From: Amoebophrya sp. A120
Taxonomy: Eukaryota; Sar; Dinophyceae; Syndiniales; Amoebophryaceae
Assembly: GCA_905178155.1 (NCBI GenBank)
Contig: CAJINV010000001.1
Coordinates: 11,346,850 to 11,379,809 of the forward strand
Length of the DNA: 32,960 nt
Direction of reading: 5' to 3'
Shown: one piece after another, positions 21,501-32,132 of the stretch
Layout of the letters: each line of letters starts with the position of its first letter
Position numbering within the stretch: the first letter of the stretch is position 1
Notes under the pieces: model-generated
What the model saw: only the letters and a program-made list of their open reading frames with translations
The model's database searches: none
What the model was told of the DNA's origin: nothing
Program-made: the position numbers and the translations under genes

Positions 21501-23505
21501 TTGCGTCCTCTGCAATACAGTCTTTTTTGCGTGGCATTTCATGCATCACAAATTATTTTCACTTTGAGGATTTCCATTCTGAGGCTTTCATATCCCACTT
21601 GTCGTGCTTCCAGTGACCTTCGTCGTCGTTTTCTTGGTCGTTCTTAGCACGGCTCTGGTAGCAGCTGCCCTTCTCGCGCTTCACTTGTTCCGCTCGAGCC
21701 TTCTGGTTCTGTTTGTAGGCGCAAAATTCCCGATATTGCTCTTCGATGAATCTCTCTGCATCTTGTATTTCTGCATTCACATTTTGCCCGCGCCCGTCCC
21801 TCTCAGCGCCGTCGAAGGAAGACCGTTGGGAAGACCACGAGGACGAGGACCGAAGACGCCCCATCGGCTGCGGTAGTGGTGCACTTGACACTGAGGAAGA
21901 CAGCGATTTTTGTTTCTCCATCTTCAAGGCTGTGGCTTGCGTTTGCTTTTGCTCCGAAACTTTGATCATGTTCTGCACGGCGTCGCCCTCAAAAGAGATT
22001 TTCGGCGCGTGGTGCTGTTGCGTCGCGTGGTGTTCTCCGTGAAGAGTTGGAGCAGGTTTGAAATTTGATGCCTCGCACGATACTGAAACTGACACACTTT
22101 GCTGCGGCGTCACTGGTCCTGGATTGACTCTCGCGGTTTGATGGCTTTTCTGTGTCAGGGCAGACGCTATACTGTCTTCAGATCGTCGCTTGCCGGCTGG
22201 AAATTTTGTCGCCCAGGCGCTCTCCCAATCCGTTGGGGCGCGGGAACGGGTAGAGGAGGGCGCTCCTGCTTCTCCACGCTCATTTTTATCAACTTCCGGA
22301 CTACTTTCTGACTCGGGACACTCTACGACAAAGTTGGTGCCCATAGCATACTCCTTCTTTTGCGGACGTGGGCGAGCCTCATCCGGCGAGCTCTTGGCCG
22401 CGATTGCCTGCTCTACGTTTTCGGCTTCACCAATATCGTGATCACGAGGGGAAAGATGAGCAGAGTAATGCTCACAGCCCTGCTTTGACGGCAGAAACAA
22501 CGAAGTGCTCTGCTTCGAGGTGGGCAGTGACACGGAATCAGTGCCAAGCTGCGCAGTATCCTTCGTGGTTGCTTTCGAGGCTGAAGTCGACAGTGGTCGT
22601 TTTGTCAAGTACAAGGCTTCGTCTTGTTGGCCCTCCTTTGTCAAATAGGCCTGCGCTGTCTCCTGCTCGTGGATACCGTATTTCAGAGCTGCGTTAGCTT
22701 CAAGGAACGCTCCTGCTCCAACGCCCTCCTGCTGCAACAGAACGCCAGCTGGGGCCAAAGTAGGTGCGATGCCCTTACACCCCACGTTCGCAGCTGCTGC
22801 GTCCTGCTCTGACTCGTCATCTTCTGCGAGACCCATTCCCGGGGGGAGCCTCATTGCTACTTTCGACGCAGCACACGACAACTCCAAAGAAGCGGGTAGA
22901 TTACGTGTAGCGTCTTCGGGCACATGTTGACGCAATACCTCTACTTCCGCCGCATCCTCAAAACACTCCGCGGAAGGTGTCAGCTGCGGGGCGGGCGTGC
23001 CTGCGTCGTGGTAGATTTCGCCAGGGGACGAAATGGTAGCCGAATCCTTCGACAACGCTGGCATGCGAATACTGAAGTGACTCTCTGCGGGACTTGTCGC
23101 GGACCAAGTAGTTCCGACCGGCAATATATTTCGATTTCCAGCATCAGCAGCAAATCCAGTTTCGTCATAACTGCGGGCGTTATAGAAATCGACTTCCACG
23201 CTGGTGTCGATGGCTGTACCCTCTCGGCTCGTTGCTGCGACGAAGGGTTGCGGTTGCCCTTCTCGGTGTACTTTCTGCTGTATTTCGAATCCATCGTCGT
23301 CAGCGAGACAGTTTTCATCTCCATCGGCCAAACCCGAAGCGCTTTGAGGCGGATAGAGTAAATCTAAATCTAGATCATCTATTGGCGGTGGAAGACCCCC
23401 GTGCAAGCTGGATATTGACGTCGCGCCCGACAAGGCCGACAAGCGGGCCGGAGCCTCGATCTCGTCATTGTCCGGAGATGAAGCGAAATCGTTGAGCGGC
23501 TGCAT
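18535..23505 (-). CDS. Large disordered Trp-rich protein with two C-terminal beta-barrel-like domains
   Basis: Start ATG 23505 (MQPLNDFASSPDNDE); the frame is open upstream but is probably leader. Exons: 21586-23505 (640 residues), 21258-21296, 19701-21102, 19274-19507, 18917-19083, then 18535-18642 (or 18681-18746). All junctions keep phase, giving about 1290 residues. Residues 1-570 are acidic, Ser/Ala-rich and disordered, then a short charged helix (FIEEQYREFCAYKQNQK). Residues about 640-1100 are hydrophilic with Trp every 10-25 residues in contexts such as SSWK, NSWND, WWE, WWNKED, QGWQSD, a degenerate repeat array. The last 170 residues hold two similar units: FTGQYLRD...IACPEL...EGAVLAFQVQ and FVGTVKGEG...IGCVGV...LKPGDI-VSFQIQ, resembling cold-shock or OB-like RNA-binding domains. 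An RNA-binding role is inferred. Two introns are inverted-repeat elements. Confidence 0.7.
18681..18746 (-). other. Possible alternative last exon of the Trp-rich gene
   Basis: After the GTATGA donor at 18916 (codons LKPGDI) two phase-0 acceptors exist. One (GGCGCAAG) leads to YEFEIELDARLLVANQ then HESIK and a stop at 18681. The other (CTTTCAG, stronger) leads to VSFQIQRGPDGYGTVEAL and a stop at 18535. Both would complete the same beta-rich domain, so they look like alternatives rather than consecutive exons. This exon has the weaker acceptor. Confidence 0.35.
21103..21257 (-). mobile_element. Introner with 37-nt terminal inverted repeats (Trp-rich gene intron 2)
   Basis: Arms 21104-21140 and 21217-21253 match at 33 of 37 positions (core GCAAAAGCATCG, TAGTAATCGCA). 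The element is flanked by a 5-nt direct repeat, TTGTC on the plus strand, at 21099-21103 and 21254-21258. Removing element plus one repeat restores the reading frame (GGG GGG ACA AAT GCA). With AG at the 3' end (TTTCATAG) the 5' end is AC; GT-AG is impossible. GCATTACAAAT occurs at the inner edge of the left arm. Confidence 0.85.
21297..21585 (-). mobile_element. 289-bp intron with 43-nt terminal inverted repeats (Trp-rich gene intron 1)
   Basis: Arms 21296-21338 and 21542-21584 match at 41 of 43 positions (outer end CCTCAGAATGGAAATCCTCA, inner part AATTTGTRATGCA). In-frame removal uses GC-AG borders (GCCTCAG...TTCTGAG), joining DMK to GVIWKED. It contains the same TTTGTAATGC word as the other elements but has different outer ends, so it is a second subfamily and probably young. 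Confidence 0.85.
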
Positions 23506-25191
23506 TTTGATTTGGTGTACATCAAGGAAACCTATCCTTCTATCAATATTCAAGGACAAGAACCACAAACCCAAACGAACTAACGACGTCTTTCTCTTTA
23601 CAAAAAACTCTTGTGTTCAATACGCATCGCAATATACACAAACGCAATATTACCGCGGCAAAGTCGGTGAAAGAAGGAGGACAAGCACAAGGGTTGTAGT
23701 AACTTATGGAAAGACTACTTGTACTTTCACAACGGGCACATTAAGTTATTTTCACTGATCCTGATTGATTGTTGCGCGAAATTAATTATGCTTGCATTGA
23801 GGATACCCGTTCCATGCTTTCGTTCCTCACAACATGCCGATCTGTATCATCTGGCCATCCGATCTCTGAGGCAGAACCTAGCTACGTACATGTGGATGTG
23901 CAGCTACATGAAAGAATATGGAAATGATCTGGATCGGGACGGATCTCTATCTTCGACTCGATCTTTCTACAAGCTCTGCGGCACGTCCTCTACCACGACC
24001 ATTGACGACGAAAATCGTGATCGTCGTGGTTGGTTTACAAGTGTGGCTAGTCTGCTTCCACAGACAAGAAATAAACAAGCAGCCAAGAAATAAATAGAAG
24101 ATGTACATGTATGCACCTCAGTAAGCTGCACAACGACCGATCAAAAATTCTGGCAGTACGCCTGTGAATCGGATAAAATTTCAGATTCTGATGTAGAGGT
24201 ACAACAGTAAGCCTGATTCTGTTGAACAACCGCGTCAGTGTCTTGGAGGAGCAAGAGGATACTCTCGCCGCCTTGACATTCGCTGGAAAAATCTGCGCTG
24301 CCAAAGATACGTCGAGGCGTTTCGCGCAATCAGGTTAATATCGTCGTAGCATATAGCCCTTTATGGTTTTCTTGAATTTTGCAGGTATCTCTACTCCTTG
24401 AAAGAAATCATCAACGCGACGTGCGTTTATTCTTTATATCGAAATCGACAAGCAACGAGCTGACATTGTTTCATTTCGTTTGCACCACAAAAACACAAAA
24501 ACCGTCAGTATTGCTGTTACCATTGGTCATGACCGGGCTCGCAATACAAGCATCATGAGGGAGCTTCCAGGGTCGGTGAATCCGCAGATGCGAGTAGATG
24601 CGCCTGTACCTTATCTTCGTCCGTGTCGAATCAAGAGCCTTACATGAAACCAAAAAAAAAGCTAGAGAAAAAGTTGTCTTGTGGCTCCAAATATTCTTTA
24701 TTTGATTTGTAAGTAGAGCACTAATAAATTGGCGCGACATTAGTTCCATGTATATGTATCGCAAAAAATCGGAAAAGCATAAAGTACACTATTCTTTACA
24801 AAGTTTCGCAGAAAAATCAAAAATGGCTGCTGGCAGTACGGTCGGGCTGATGCCAGAACCGTCGCTAGTGCCACAGGAAGGTCGTCGAGCTGGTGCAGCA
24901 ACGACTTACTTGAAACTTCGCCAGCCAGCGATGAACGCCGATGCGGACGAGCAATTGTTTTCATTTGTGTATAGAAACTACTCCTACTGGAACGTATTCG
25001 TTGAGTGTACTGATACAGACCGAGACACGCACCACTGTGAAGTGAACCATCTTCAAAGATAAATAGAGAGACGAAAAGTTATATCTCTCCTCGCAACGAT
25101 TCCGGAACTCCCTCACCCTGCCCTTCGTGACAAGCTGCCGCCCAGCAGAGCGGCAGGGTGTTTTTCGAGATCGTCAGGCCTCGAGCTGCTC
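23506..25191. other. Intergenic stretch, possible small frames
   Basis: A minus-strand frame at 24141-24329 has acidic, Gln/Ser-rich composition (GSADFSSECQGGESILLLL, TSTSESEILSDSQAYCQNF) and might be an exon of an unrecognised gene. A plus-strand frame from an internal ATG at 24823 (MAAGSTVGLMPEPSLVPQEG, ending at 25062) is also possible and would be the only plus-strand gene. Neither has a recognisable domain, so neither is called. Confidence 0.35.
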
Positions 25192-27045
25192 TCACAGAAC
25201 TACCCACCAAAGAAGGAAGAGTCCCGCGGTGAGTGCCAGTGCGCCGATGACGCCATACCAGAGCATGGAGATGTTGGACAGAAACGACCCGAAAAAGGAA
25301 CCACTAGATGCTGGGCGCCCCCCGGCACCGGCTGCGCCGGCTTGTTGCGCATTGTTATTCATTCCGTGATGCTGAAATTGGAACTGCCTCGGAACAGCGT
25401 GCCCATTGTTGTTGAACTGCAGCTCCCGCTGCGCAGCTCCGGGGCTGTTGTTGTTCGGGTTCAGAAACGCATTGTTATTGTTGTTATACGCACCGTAGTT
25501 ATAATTCTGGCCCGCTGCATTCATGTTCGCCCCTCCGTTCCCCGGGAAATTAGGATTATTGTTCGGAAAAAAGTGCTGGTCTGCGTTGTTGATGCTACTA
25601 TTGCGGATCAAGACGCCCAACCCAACCAAACACACGGCCGCGATGCAAAAGAGGATCATCACGATGCGGCTGCGTCCATAGTTCTTCGATGCCGACGCCG
25701 AGTTGTTGTTCTTGCGAGAACTGGCGTACTGCCCTGTGGAATCATACTTCGAAGTTCGGTGCTGAAAGTTTCTTGATGGGAGCTTCGTGCTAGAAGCACC
25801 ACCTGCTCCTCCCGGGGGTCGTTTATTCAGCAAGTTGATGCTGTCTCGCGGTAGCGTTCCACTTGATGCAGTTGGTGCACCAGAAAGCTGCTGTCTAGAG
25901 GCACGATTCAGGCTTGCCATGCTGTATTTCTTGTCCCGGGGGGACTGACGCTTCAAAATGGACGCTGCACCGGGAGGGCCCAGCGGGCCTGGAAAAGCTA
26001 TTGCAGAACCACCGACAGGACCTGATATGAAGACAGAGGGAAGAAAGGATTTTCTTATCTGAAATCTCAATCTTTGGGTCGGGGAAAAATAAAGCATAAG
26101 CAATGAATATACTCGAAATCATACCGTAACTTTCAAAACGCGCAACATACCTCTCGAGATTCGCTGGGCCTTGCCACTACTTTTCCGAAAGGGCCCGCGC
26201 CCACCTGCAACATTTTGCCCTTGCACCTGATAATTGCAATTCGAGTTCGTTTTTTAGCTACAAACGGCGGCATTTTGAAAATCAACAGGAGCCAGAATGC
26301 GCAGCTTGTGACGGAAAACATTGCGAAGAAACATTTAACCCCGACCACGAGCAACGAACAGGAGAGCCCCACTGCGCAGCCGCTCCCGTCCCATGCTATG
26401 GAGCGCTAGAATGCAGTCGAGACTTCTAGACGTACTATCAAAACGGAACGCAAGACGCTACCTAGTAATGCAACTTACGACACCAGAATCAGTCGTCACG
26501 CTCACGATTCTAAAATACTTAAATAAAACCATACCTGACGAGACAGGCGTCGGTGGTTTTGGTGTTGCAAAGCAGCCTGCTCCGTGGTTCTTGCTTCGTA
26601 CCTGCTGCTTCTTCTATCCCCATATCCCAATCGCGAAGGATCTACAGCATCCTGCGTCAAGGAGCTCTCTCCAGTGGTGCTCGTGTCGTCATCCGTGTAG
26701 CCCGAGTCATACGAAGAGGAGTACTATGAATTGCAAAAGTATCGTACTCGTATAAATGCATTACAAATTTTCTCAGCATGAGAAATAAAATTTGTAATGG
26801 GGATTTGCCTCAAGAAAAAGATTTGTAATGCAAGACTTGCATTTATACGAATACGATACTTTTGCACAGGATAAGTACTCGTCATCCTGCAGGTCGTCAC
26901 TGGAGTCCTCGGTGGACGGGGAAAGCTTCTGCTGCTTTTGCGCCACCACGTCGGTCCTGTGCCTGCCAGGCGCCATATTTGTAGCACTGGTAGTTGTACC
27001 GGCGGAGCGAGGCTGCAGAGGAGGGCTCTGCACGACGGAGGACAT
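25192..27045 (-). CDS. Two-TM membrane protein with Asn/Gln-rich loop
   Basis: Start ATG 27045 (MSSVVQSPPLQPRSAGTT). Exons 26878-27045, 26535-26723, 26151-26226, 25192-26021; all junctions keep phase, giving 420 residues. The N-terminal half is acidic/Ser-rich then basic (DSGYTDDDTSTTGESS, RGPFRKSSGKAQR, KRQSPRDKKYS) and likely cytosolic. A first membrane helix follows (IVMILFCIAAVCLVGLGVLI, about residue 265-285), then about 100 residues rich in Asn, Gln and Gly (NNNPNFPGNGG, NNNNNAFLNPNNN), and a second helix at the very C-terminus (MLWYGVIGALALTAGLFLLW). Not recognised; the topology suggests both ends on the cytosolic side with a prion-like lumenal or extracellular loop. Intron 1 is an inverted-repeat element with non-GT-AG borders; introns 2 (26227-26534) and 3 (26022-26150) are GT-AG. 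Confidence 0.7.
26724..26877 (-). mobile_element. Introner with terminal inverted repeats in the two-TM gene
   Basis: A 154-nt intron. Arms 26731-26760 and 26838-26867 match at 28 of 30 positions (TGCAAAAGTATCGTAYTCGT then ATAAATGCA). AGTACT is directly repeated at 26720-26725 and 26874-26879. Exact excision gives GAC GAG TAC TCC TCT, in frame; this forces TA-AG or GT-TA borders, never GT-AG. Internal GCATTACAAAT and TTTGTAATG words and the 3' TTCATAG match the element at 21.1 kb, so both belong to one family. Confidence 0.85.
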
Positions 27046-28955
27046 GAGTGTGCTGACGCACCGTAACTAAGTGATCTTGTTATGAATGGTCTACACAGAT
27101 GTTATTTTCGTCAAAAGGGCTCCGGCTGCGCCTTCGTTCATCTGCGTCTGCCGCAGCAGAAGCAAGAGAATGCAGCAGCTGGCATGACGCTCAAACACAA
27201 GAAAAAAACGCAAGAAAGCAGAACGAAGACGCGATCTATCAAAAAAAACCAGAACGGGGAGTGCTAGGCGTAGTTCGATCCAAAAAAGTTTAGTTTTGGT
27301 TACCGGATGAGGTGGGTTATTTCACTCAGGACACGTGATGAAATCGCTCTGCAACTGTAAGCGTATCGAGGGCGTTGATATCGAACACCAGTACGAGTTC
27401 GTGGCAACTCTGCGGAATAGAAACAATCAAAGCCAGCACGTAGTTTGTCGCTCCTTTATCTTTGCCAACATGCTTCGTATTAGCATCGCAAACAGAAGGT
27501 GAAACAACATCAAGGTCAAGAAGGCAGTCGTGACGCGGTGGTGGAAACAAACGGCAGGGCTAGCCAGACACAAGTCTACTCGCATGATCCTGCTGGAGAA
27601 ATACAAGTACACAAAGTAGACGATAAAACTGACCGGGATAAGCAAGTGACGTGAGTGAGTCACAACGCCTAGCCCCAATATCTTTCTTTGTCCTGGTCGT
27701 AGCCGAGTTGCATGGATTACCACACATCAAAACTAGCTCATAAAATGGATGGATAGAATCTTCATCCGTCGGATGGCGCAAGTCCCCCCGTTCAAACTAA
27801 GAAAGTACAGTCGCACTGCATGCTACCGATGCAGGTAGCAGAAGTGGGGAACGTAGGACTAGAATGAAGAAGCAAAATTAGAAACGGTGAAACTGTAGCT
27901 CGAAAACAGAATAGAAGATGCATCATACAGCTGGATCTTTCTTGGGAGGATAGGGATAGCGCAAGACTCTTGCCCAATCATACATCCTAATGCTCTATTT
28001 GGCGAAGCGCTAGAATCAGAAACAGTTGTACCTCCGCACCGCTGAAAATCAGCAAAATTAGCTCTACGGTCGTGAAAATGTAGGATATGACAGAAACTAG
28101 AAGGCGCAACTGCAGTTGGCACAAAACAACCACAGACACACCAGCAAAATGAAAATGATATAGAAAAGCTCATTGGTAGTCTTCGACGGCATGACTGCAC
28201 TTTAGTCGAAACATATCGAATAACATAGACATACATATGTAGCGACGGTGTGAATTGTAACGGCGATCGGGTTGATATTGATTCACTTAAGTTGATAGAC
28301 AAAGCGAGTTCCTTCCTATCGGCATCGATATTGCTCACAAACCCTAGTTGGTGAAGAAAAACTAACCAAGAAAGTGGTGTAACTAATGGAATTTCAATTT
28401 TCTAGGAAATAGAAACGAGCTTTTTGTTTTTGTCACGAAATATTCTTTCATTCAGTAACGTCAGCATAACAAATATTCTCTAGTAAGATGTTGCGGAATC
28501 GAATTCCCGGGGGTAGGCTGCAAGGAATAGTCATTTTTTTCAATGTAGTTGCACACAAAAGCTTCGTTGACGATAGGTAGCGTACCATTGGCTTTGTGAT
28601 TGTAGTAGAGAAATGCGCAACATTTTCTTTTCCTATTTGTGGAGGAGGAATGCTGGCATGGAGTTTGCTTCCAGAATTCGAATCAGATTCATCGTACTAC
28701 AAAACTCACTTGTTCCTAATAGCAAGTGCCTTTTTCAACATTTTCATGAATTATGCAAAGAGAAGCTCCGAAGACTCACTCACTAGCGATCGGACGTTGC
28801 GTGATCTAGATTTAGACTCTATCTCGGGTTGTAGTATCAGTGCATTTTTCAACAACACCACGAATAAACTTTGACTAGCCACTGCCACTCCTACTACTCA
28901 GTCGTACCTGAGCATCATTAGGAGCATAGGTTTTGGGTGCCAGCATGTACCTCTT
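27046..28955. other. 1.9-kb stretch without a confident gene
   Basis: AT-rich sequence. Minus-strand frames at 27427-27723 (hydrophobic, HLLIPVSFIVYFVYLYF) and 27326-27550, and a 159-codon frame at 27859-28338 beginning MSNIDADRKELALSINLS, might be exons or small genes but have no domain and no supporting splice pattern. A plus-strand 92-codon frame at 28596-28874 is equally unsupported. Confidence 0.35.
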
Positions 28956-31900
28956 TTACGGGCCAACCAGCGGCGTGGTCTCATCCCTCGTCGCAGGTCC
29001 ATTTCCGCTGAATGTAGCCGCTTTGAACACCGCGATAGCCGCACCAATCGTCATCAGCCCCAAGATCGTCATTTCTGTCACAAACAGAGCGTTTAGACAG
29101 GTGAACAGGTTCATTCCAACCGCGGCAATCCAGGCGGTGATGCAGAACATGCTAGCGCAAACTGCGCCGGGAATGCTGGGTGTACCTGATAGGGATACAG
29201 AGGCCCAAGTAGGATGGCGCACTTTAATAACACGTAGCTGCTCCAATAATTCGAAATAAACGATGAAAACCCATCAAACCAGGTGTGGGCGATGTGATTA
29301 TGCGTCATGCTCATGCGACAAAACAACAACAGGAGGACGAATTTCATTCAATACGAACCCAATATAATCATGTAAGTAAAACACGAGCCAGTTGTCTAAG
29401 TACCTTGGCGAAAGGTTCGGCACGCCCAATCGTCAAACTCGTCAGTGAAGCAAACCTGTAGATGCATAGAAGAGAAATTCAAAATTGTTTTTCATCCTCT
29501 TTTTTTGTGCCTTCGCCGACTAGAATCAATATCAAGCAACGAGAAATTGAGATTGACGTAAAAACTACCTTCCTATACGAGAAAGATGTAGTACCAGACA
29601 CGTGTCGGCAAACATTGCGGCACCCAAGAGGCCGGCCATCGTATACGCCGCAGTGGCATTTTCGCACTTAGCTCCCGCTCCTCCAGTGATGATAAGTGCC
29701 AGGCAAGCGATCACAGGAATGGCGCATCTCATCAGAACGTAATCGAGGTACTGAAACCAGGCGTGTTCTGGATCCCATGAATTTCCACGAGACACAAAGC
29801 GGAATGTGTATCTGCAGACGAGCGCGCACAGATCAAACACGATGGCAAGACCGGATGTCGCAGCCAACAGGAGGCTGGAAATAACGACGCGGCTCTGTTG
29901 TATTGAGGGAAGTCGTCAATAATTTTTTTCGCACGTTGGTTTTATACGTACGAATGCGTCATCATGTTTCCTCCATTTACGAAATGGAAATACCAAGAAT
30001 GAATTAAAGAAAACATCCCTGAAAAAGAACTTTTCGCCACAATGAATTCATGCTTCCATAGCTGCTCGTAGTTAAGGTTTCCCTGCTTACCTGTGCACAT
30101 GATGAACCGCTCACGTAGTAAAACGTAACTGAGGAAGCAACTGCGAAGGTGGCTTGAAACAACCCCAACCAGAATTCGACCGTACGCACAAAAAAGATTG
30201 CTGGAACCTGATGCGGAGCGCGGCGAAGGTGCGATTATTATTCCGGATTAATTTTAGTTCGACAAATTTATCTCAACGAAAGCATTTGTTTACGCTGCCC
30301 GAAAAGCAGCGCATCACGTTCACATGCTGCCCATACGCATACCCTTTGTAGAGAGGAGAACTCAGCCAGAAGCATCTTCAGGGTCATCTATATTTGTTTC
30401 ATTACAAAAACGTACCACATGCTCCGAGTAATCGTCTTTTGCGGCTTCGTGGTACGCTTGCAGGTACCCCCGAATCCAGAACACGTTCACCAAGTCGAAA
30501 AGAACTCCAGGCAAGACGAGCCCGAGCGCGATGGCGATTTTCGACGAGCAGTCAGCTGCTTCGAGTCCGATGGTGCACAGGCTTCCCACTGCAAACAAAT
30601 CCACCAACAACGTGAGAAAAGTAAGGAACACGCTGATGTGGTACAGGTACGTGGTGTAGGCGTAGGTCTGGTAAGAGTAAAACGTGACGCTTTGACGAGA
30701 AGTTTCGTACAGGCCCGCCGAGGTGTCGACAATGGAGGTGGCTCCACGCTTTATGGATTTCCCCGTGCTTTCCGCCAGGTTGCCAAGCGGGCCCAGAGTC
30801 ATGGAATGCAGCTTGTCGCCCACCGCGGAGAGTTTCGTCCCCTCACCATCGCCGAAACCAAAGACCTTGAATGTTCGCACAACTTGCAAAGAAAAAGATG
30901 CGGCTTTCAGTGTGTAAGTGCTGCTTCACACATCGAAATGGACCTTTCACACATCGAAATGCACCGTGACAGATTAAAAACAATCTCGCTGGAAACCGGA
31001 CCAGCATGGTCGAGTGCAGTTTTTTTCAGATTTTGATGAACCAAAAAAGCAAAGCCAAAGAGCGTCTAGTAGTACCCCCGTGGTATCGGGCATTCCGGGC
31101 ATGGAATCGCGGACGGTTTGCACCCGGGTCGAGACGCCGGTCGATAGAGTGGATACGCCGTTTGATACTCCCTGCGTAACAGTCGAGACCGCAGTGGAAA
31201 CACCATTCGAAACACTCGAGAACATTCCGCGGACACCTGCATATCGTTTTGAGATCATTGTTTTAGATCAGATAGATTGATTTGATGCTCGCTCGTTCAA
31301 AGTTCAACATTTGCGTGTCGTTTACAAAGCACAGAACGCGAATTAGAAACATCGAGTATCAAGTTACAAAAATGAAACGTATCTACTATCAACAGAAAGT
31401 AGGTCAAGTGCGCATACTGAATTTGAAGCCGCCATCCGGAGAGGAATCATCGGCTGCAAACTCGGTTGTTTCGGCGTCTGGGTCGGTCCCCTGGTTTGTT
31501 CCACCGTAGTTCGCAAACTGCTGCCCCGCTCCGCCGGCATGGTACTCGCTCTGCGACATTCCGGTGGGGCGACCCATTAATTCATCCGGATTAAACTGGG
31601 TGTTTGCACCGCGCGACGCAGCAGCACCGTAGCCGCGCAGCTGCCCGTCCTGGCCTTGCTGCGCGCTGTTCGTTTCCGGAGTACTGGCGTACCTGAGTAG
31701 CAGGTCGTTCGAATAAAAACATCGATATCATATCGTCGAGTTCGAGATTGGAAAACAAGTACAAGAATCTCTTTTCATATAGTCATCCCGTCATCACGAT
31801 TATTTACAGCAATCACACAGGCTTTTTTAGGTCTGGAAAAAGAAAAACAAATGGCACTGTCACCGAAATCAAAAGAACCACTTTCAATGATAATACCCTT

Positions 31901-32132
31901 GCCCCCCGTACGAATCCGCCGGACCAGCACGGTTTCCGTACGCGCGGACCTGGTCGTAGTCTCCCTGGTTCAGATAATTACGTTCCTCAATGTCCGCCGC
32001 GTCAATCTGTTGGCCCTGTGTAATAGGACCAGTCCGGACCGCTCCCTGCATTCCGGGCGCATAGCCTGTTTGATCTTGAGCAAACCCTTTCTCCTTGCCG
32101 CCGCCTTTATTCTTATCCTTTCCTCTTCCCAT
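28956..32132 (-). CDS. Multi-pass membrane protein with long disordered N-terminus, 8 exons
   Basis: Start ATG 32132 (MGRGKDKNKGGGKEKG). Exons 31897-32132, 31418-31692, 31076-31236, 30416-30865, 30091-30207, 29595-29894, 29404-29455, 28956-29185. All seven introns are GT-AG and every junction keeps phase, giving 606 residues. Residues 1-170 are Gly/Gln/Asn/Tyr-rich and disordered. Then comes a Val/Ser/Thr repeat segment (NGVSTAVSTVTQGVSNGVST) like an amphipathic 11-mer helix, then about eight hydrophobic helices, including ISVFLTFLTLLVDLFAVGS, ALGLVLPGVLFDLVNVFW, FWLGLFQATFAVASSVTFYY, VISSLLLAATSGLAIVFDL, AIPVIACLALIITGG, AAYTMAGLLGAAMF and a C-terminal pair, ending TRDETTPLVGP. The paired-helix layout recalls MARVEL-type four-helix proteins, but I cannot name the family. 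The 11-mer region may bind membranes peripherally, as in synuclein- or perilipin-like helices (inference). Confidence 0.75.
30925..30961. repeat. Two 16-nt direct repeats, period 21
   Basis: TTCACACATCGAAATG at 30925-30940 and again at 30946-30961, inside intron 3 of the multi-pass gene. A simple tandem duplication is the likely origin. Confidence 0.8.
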
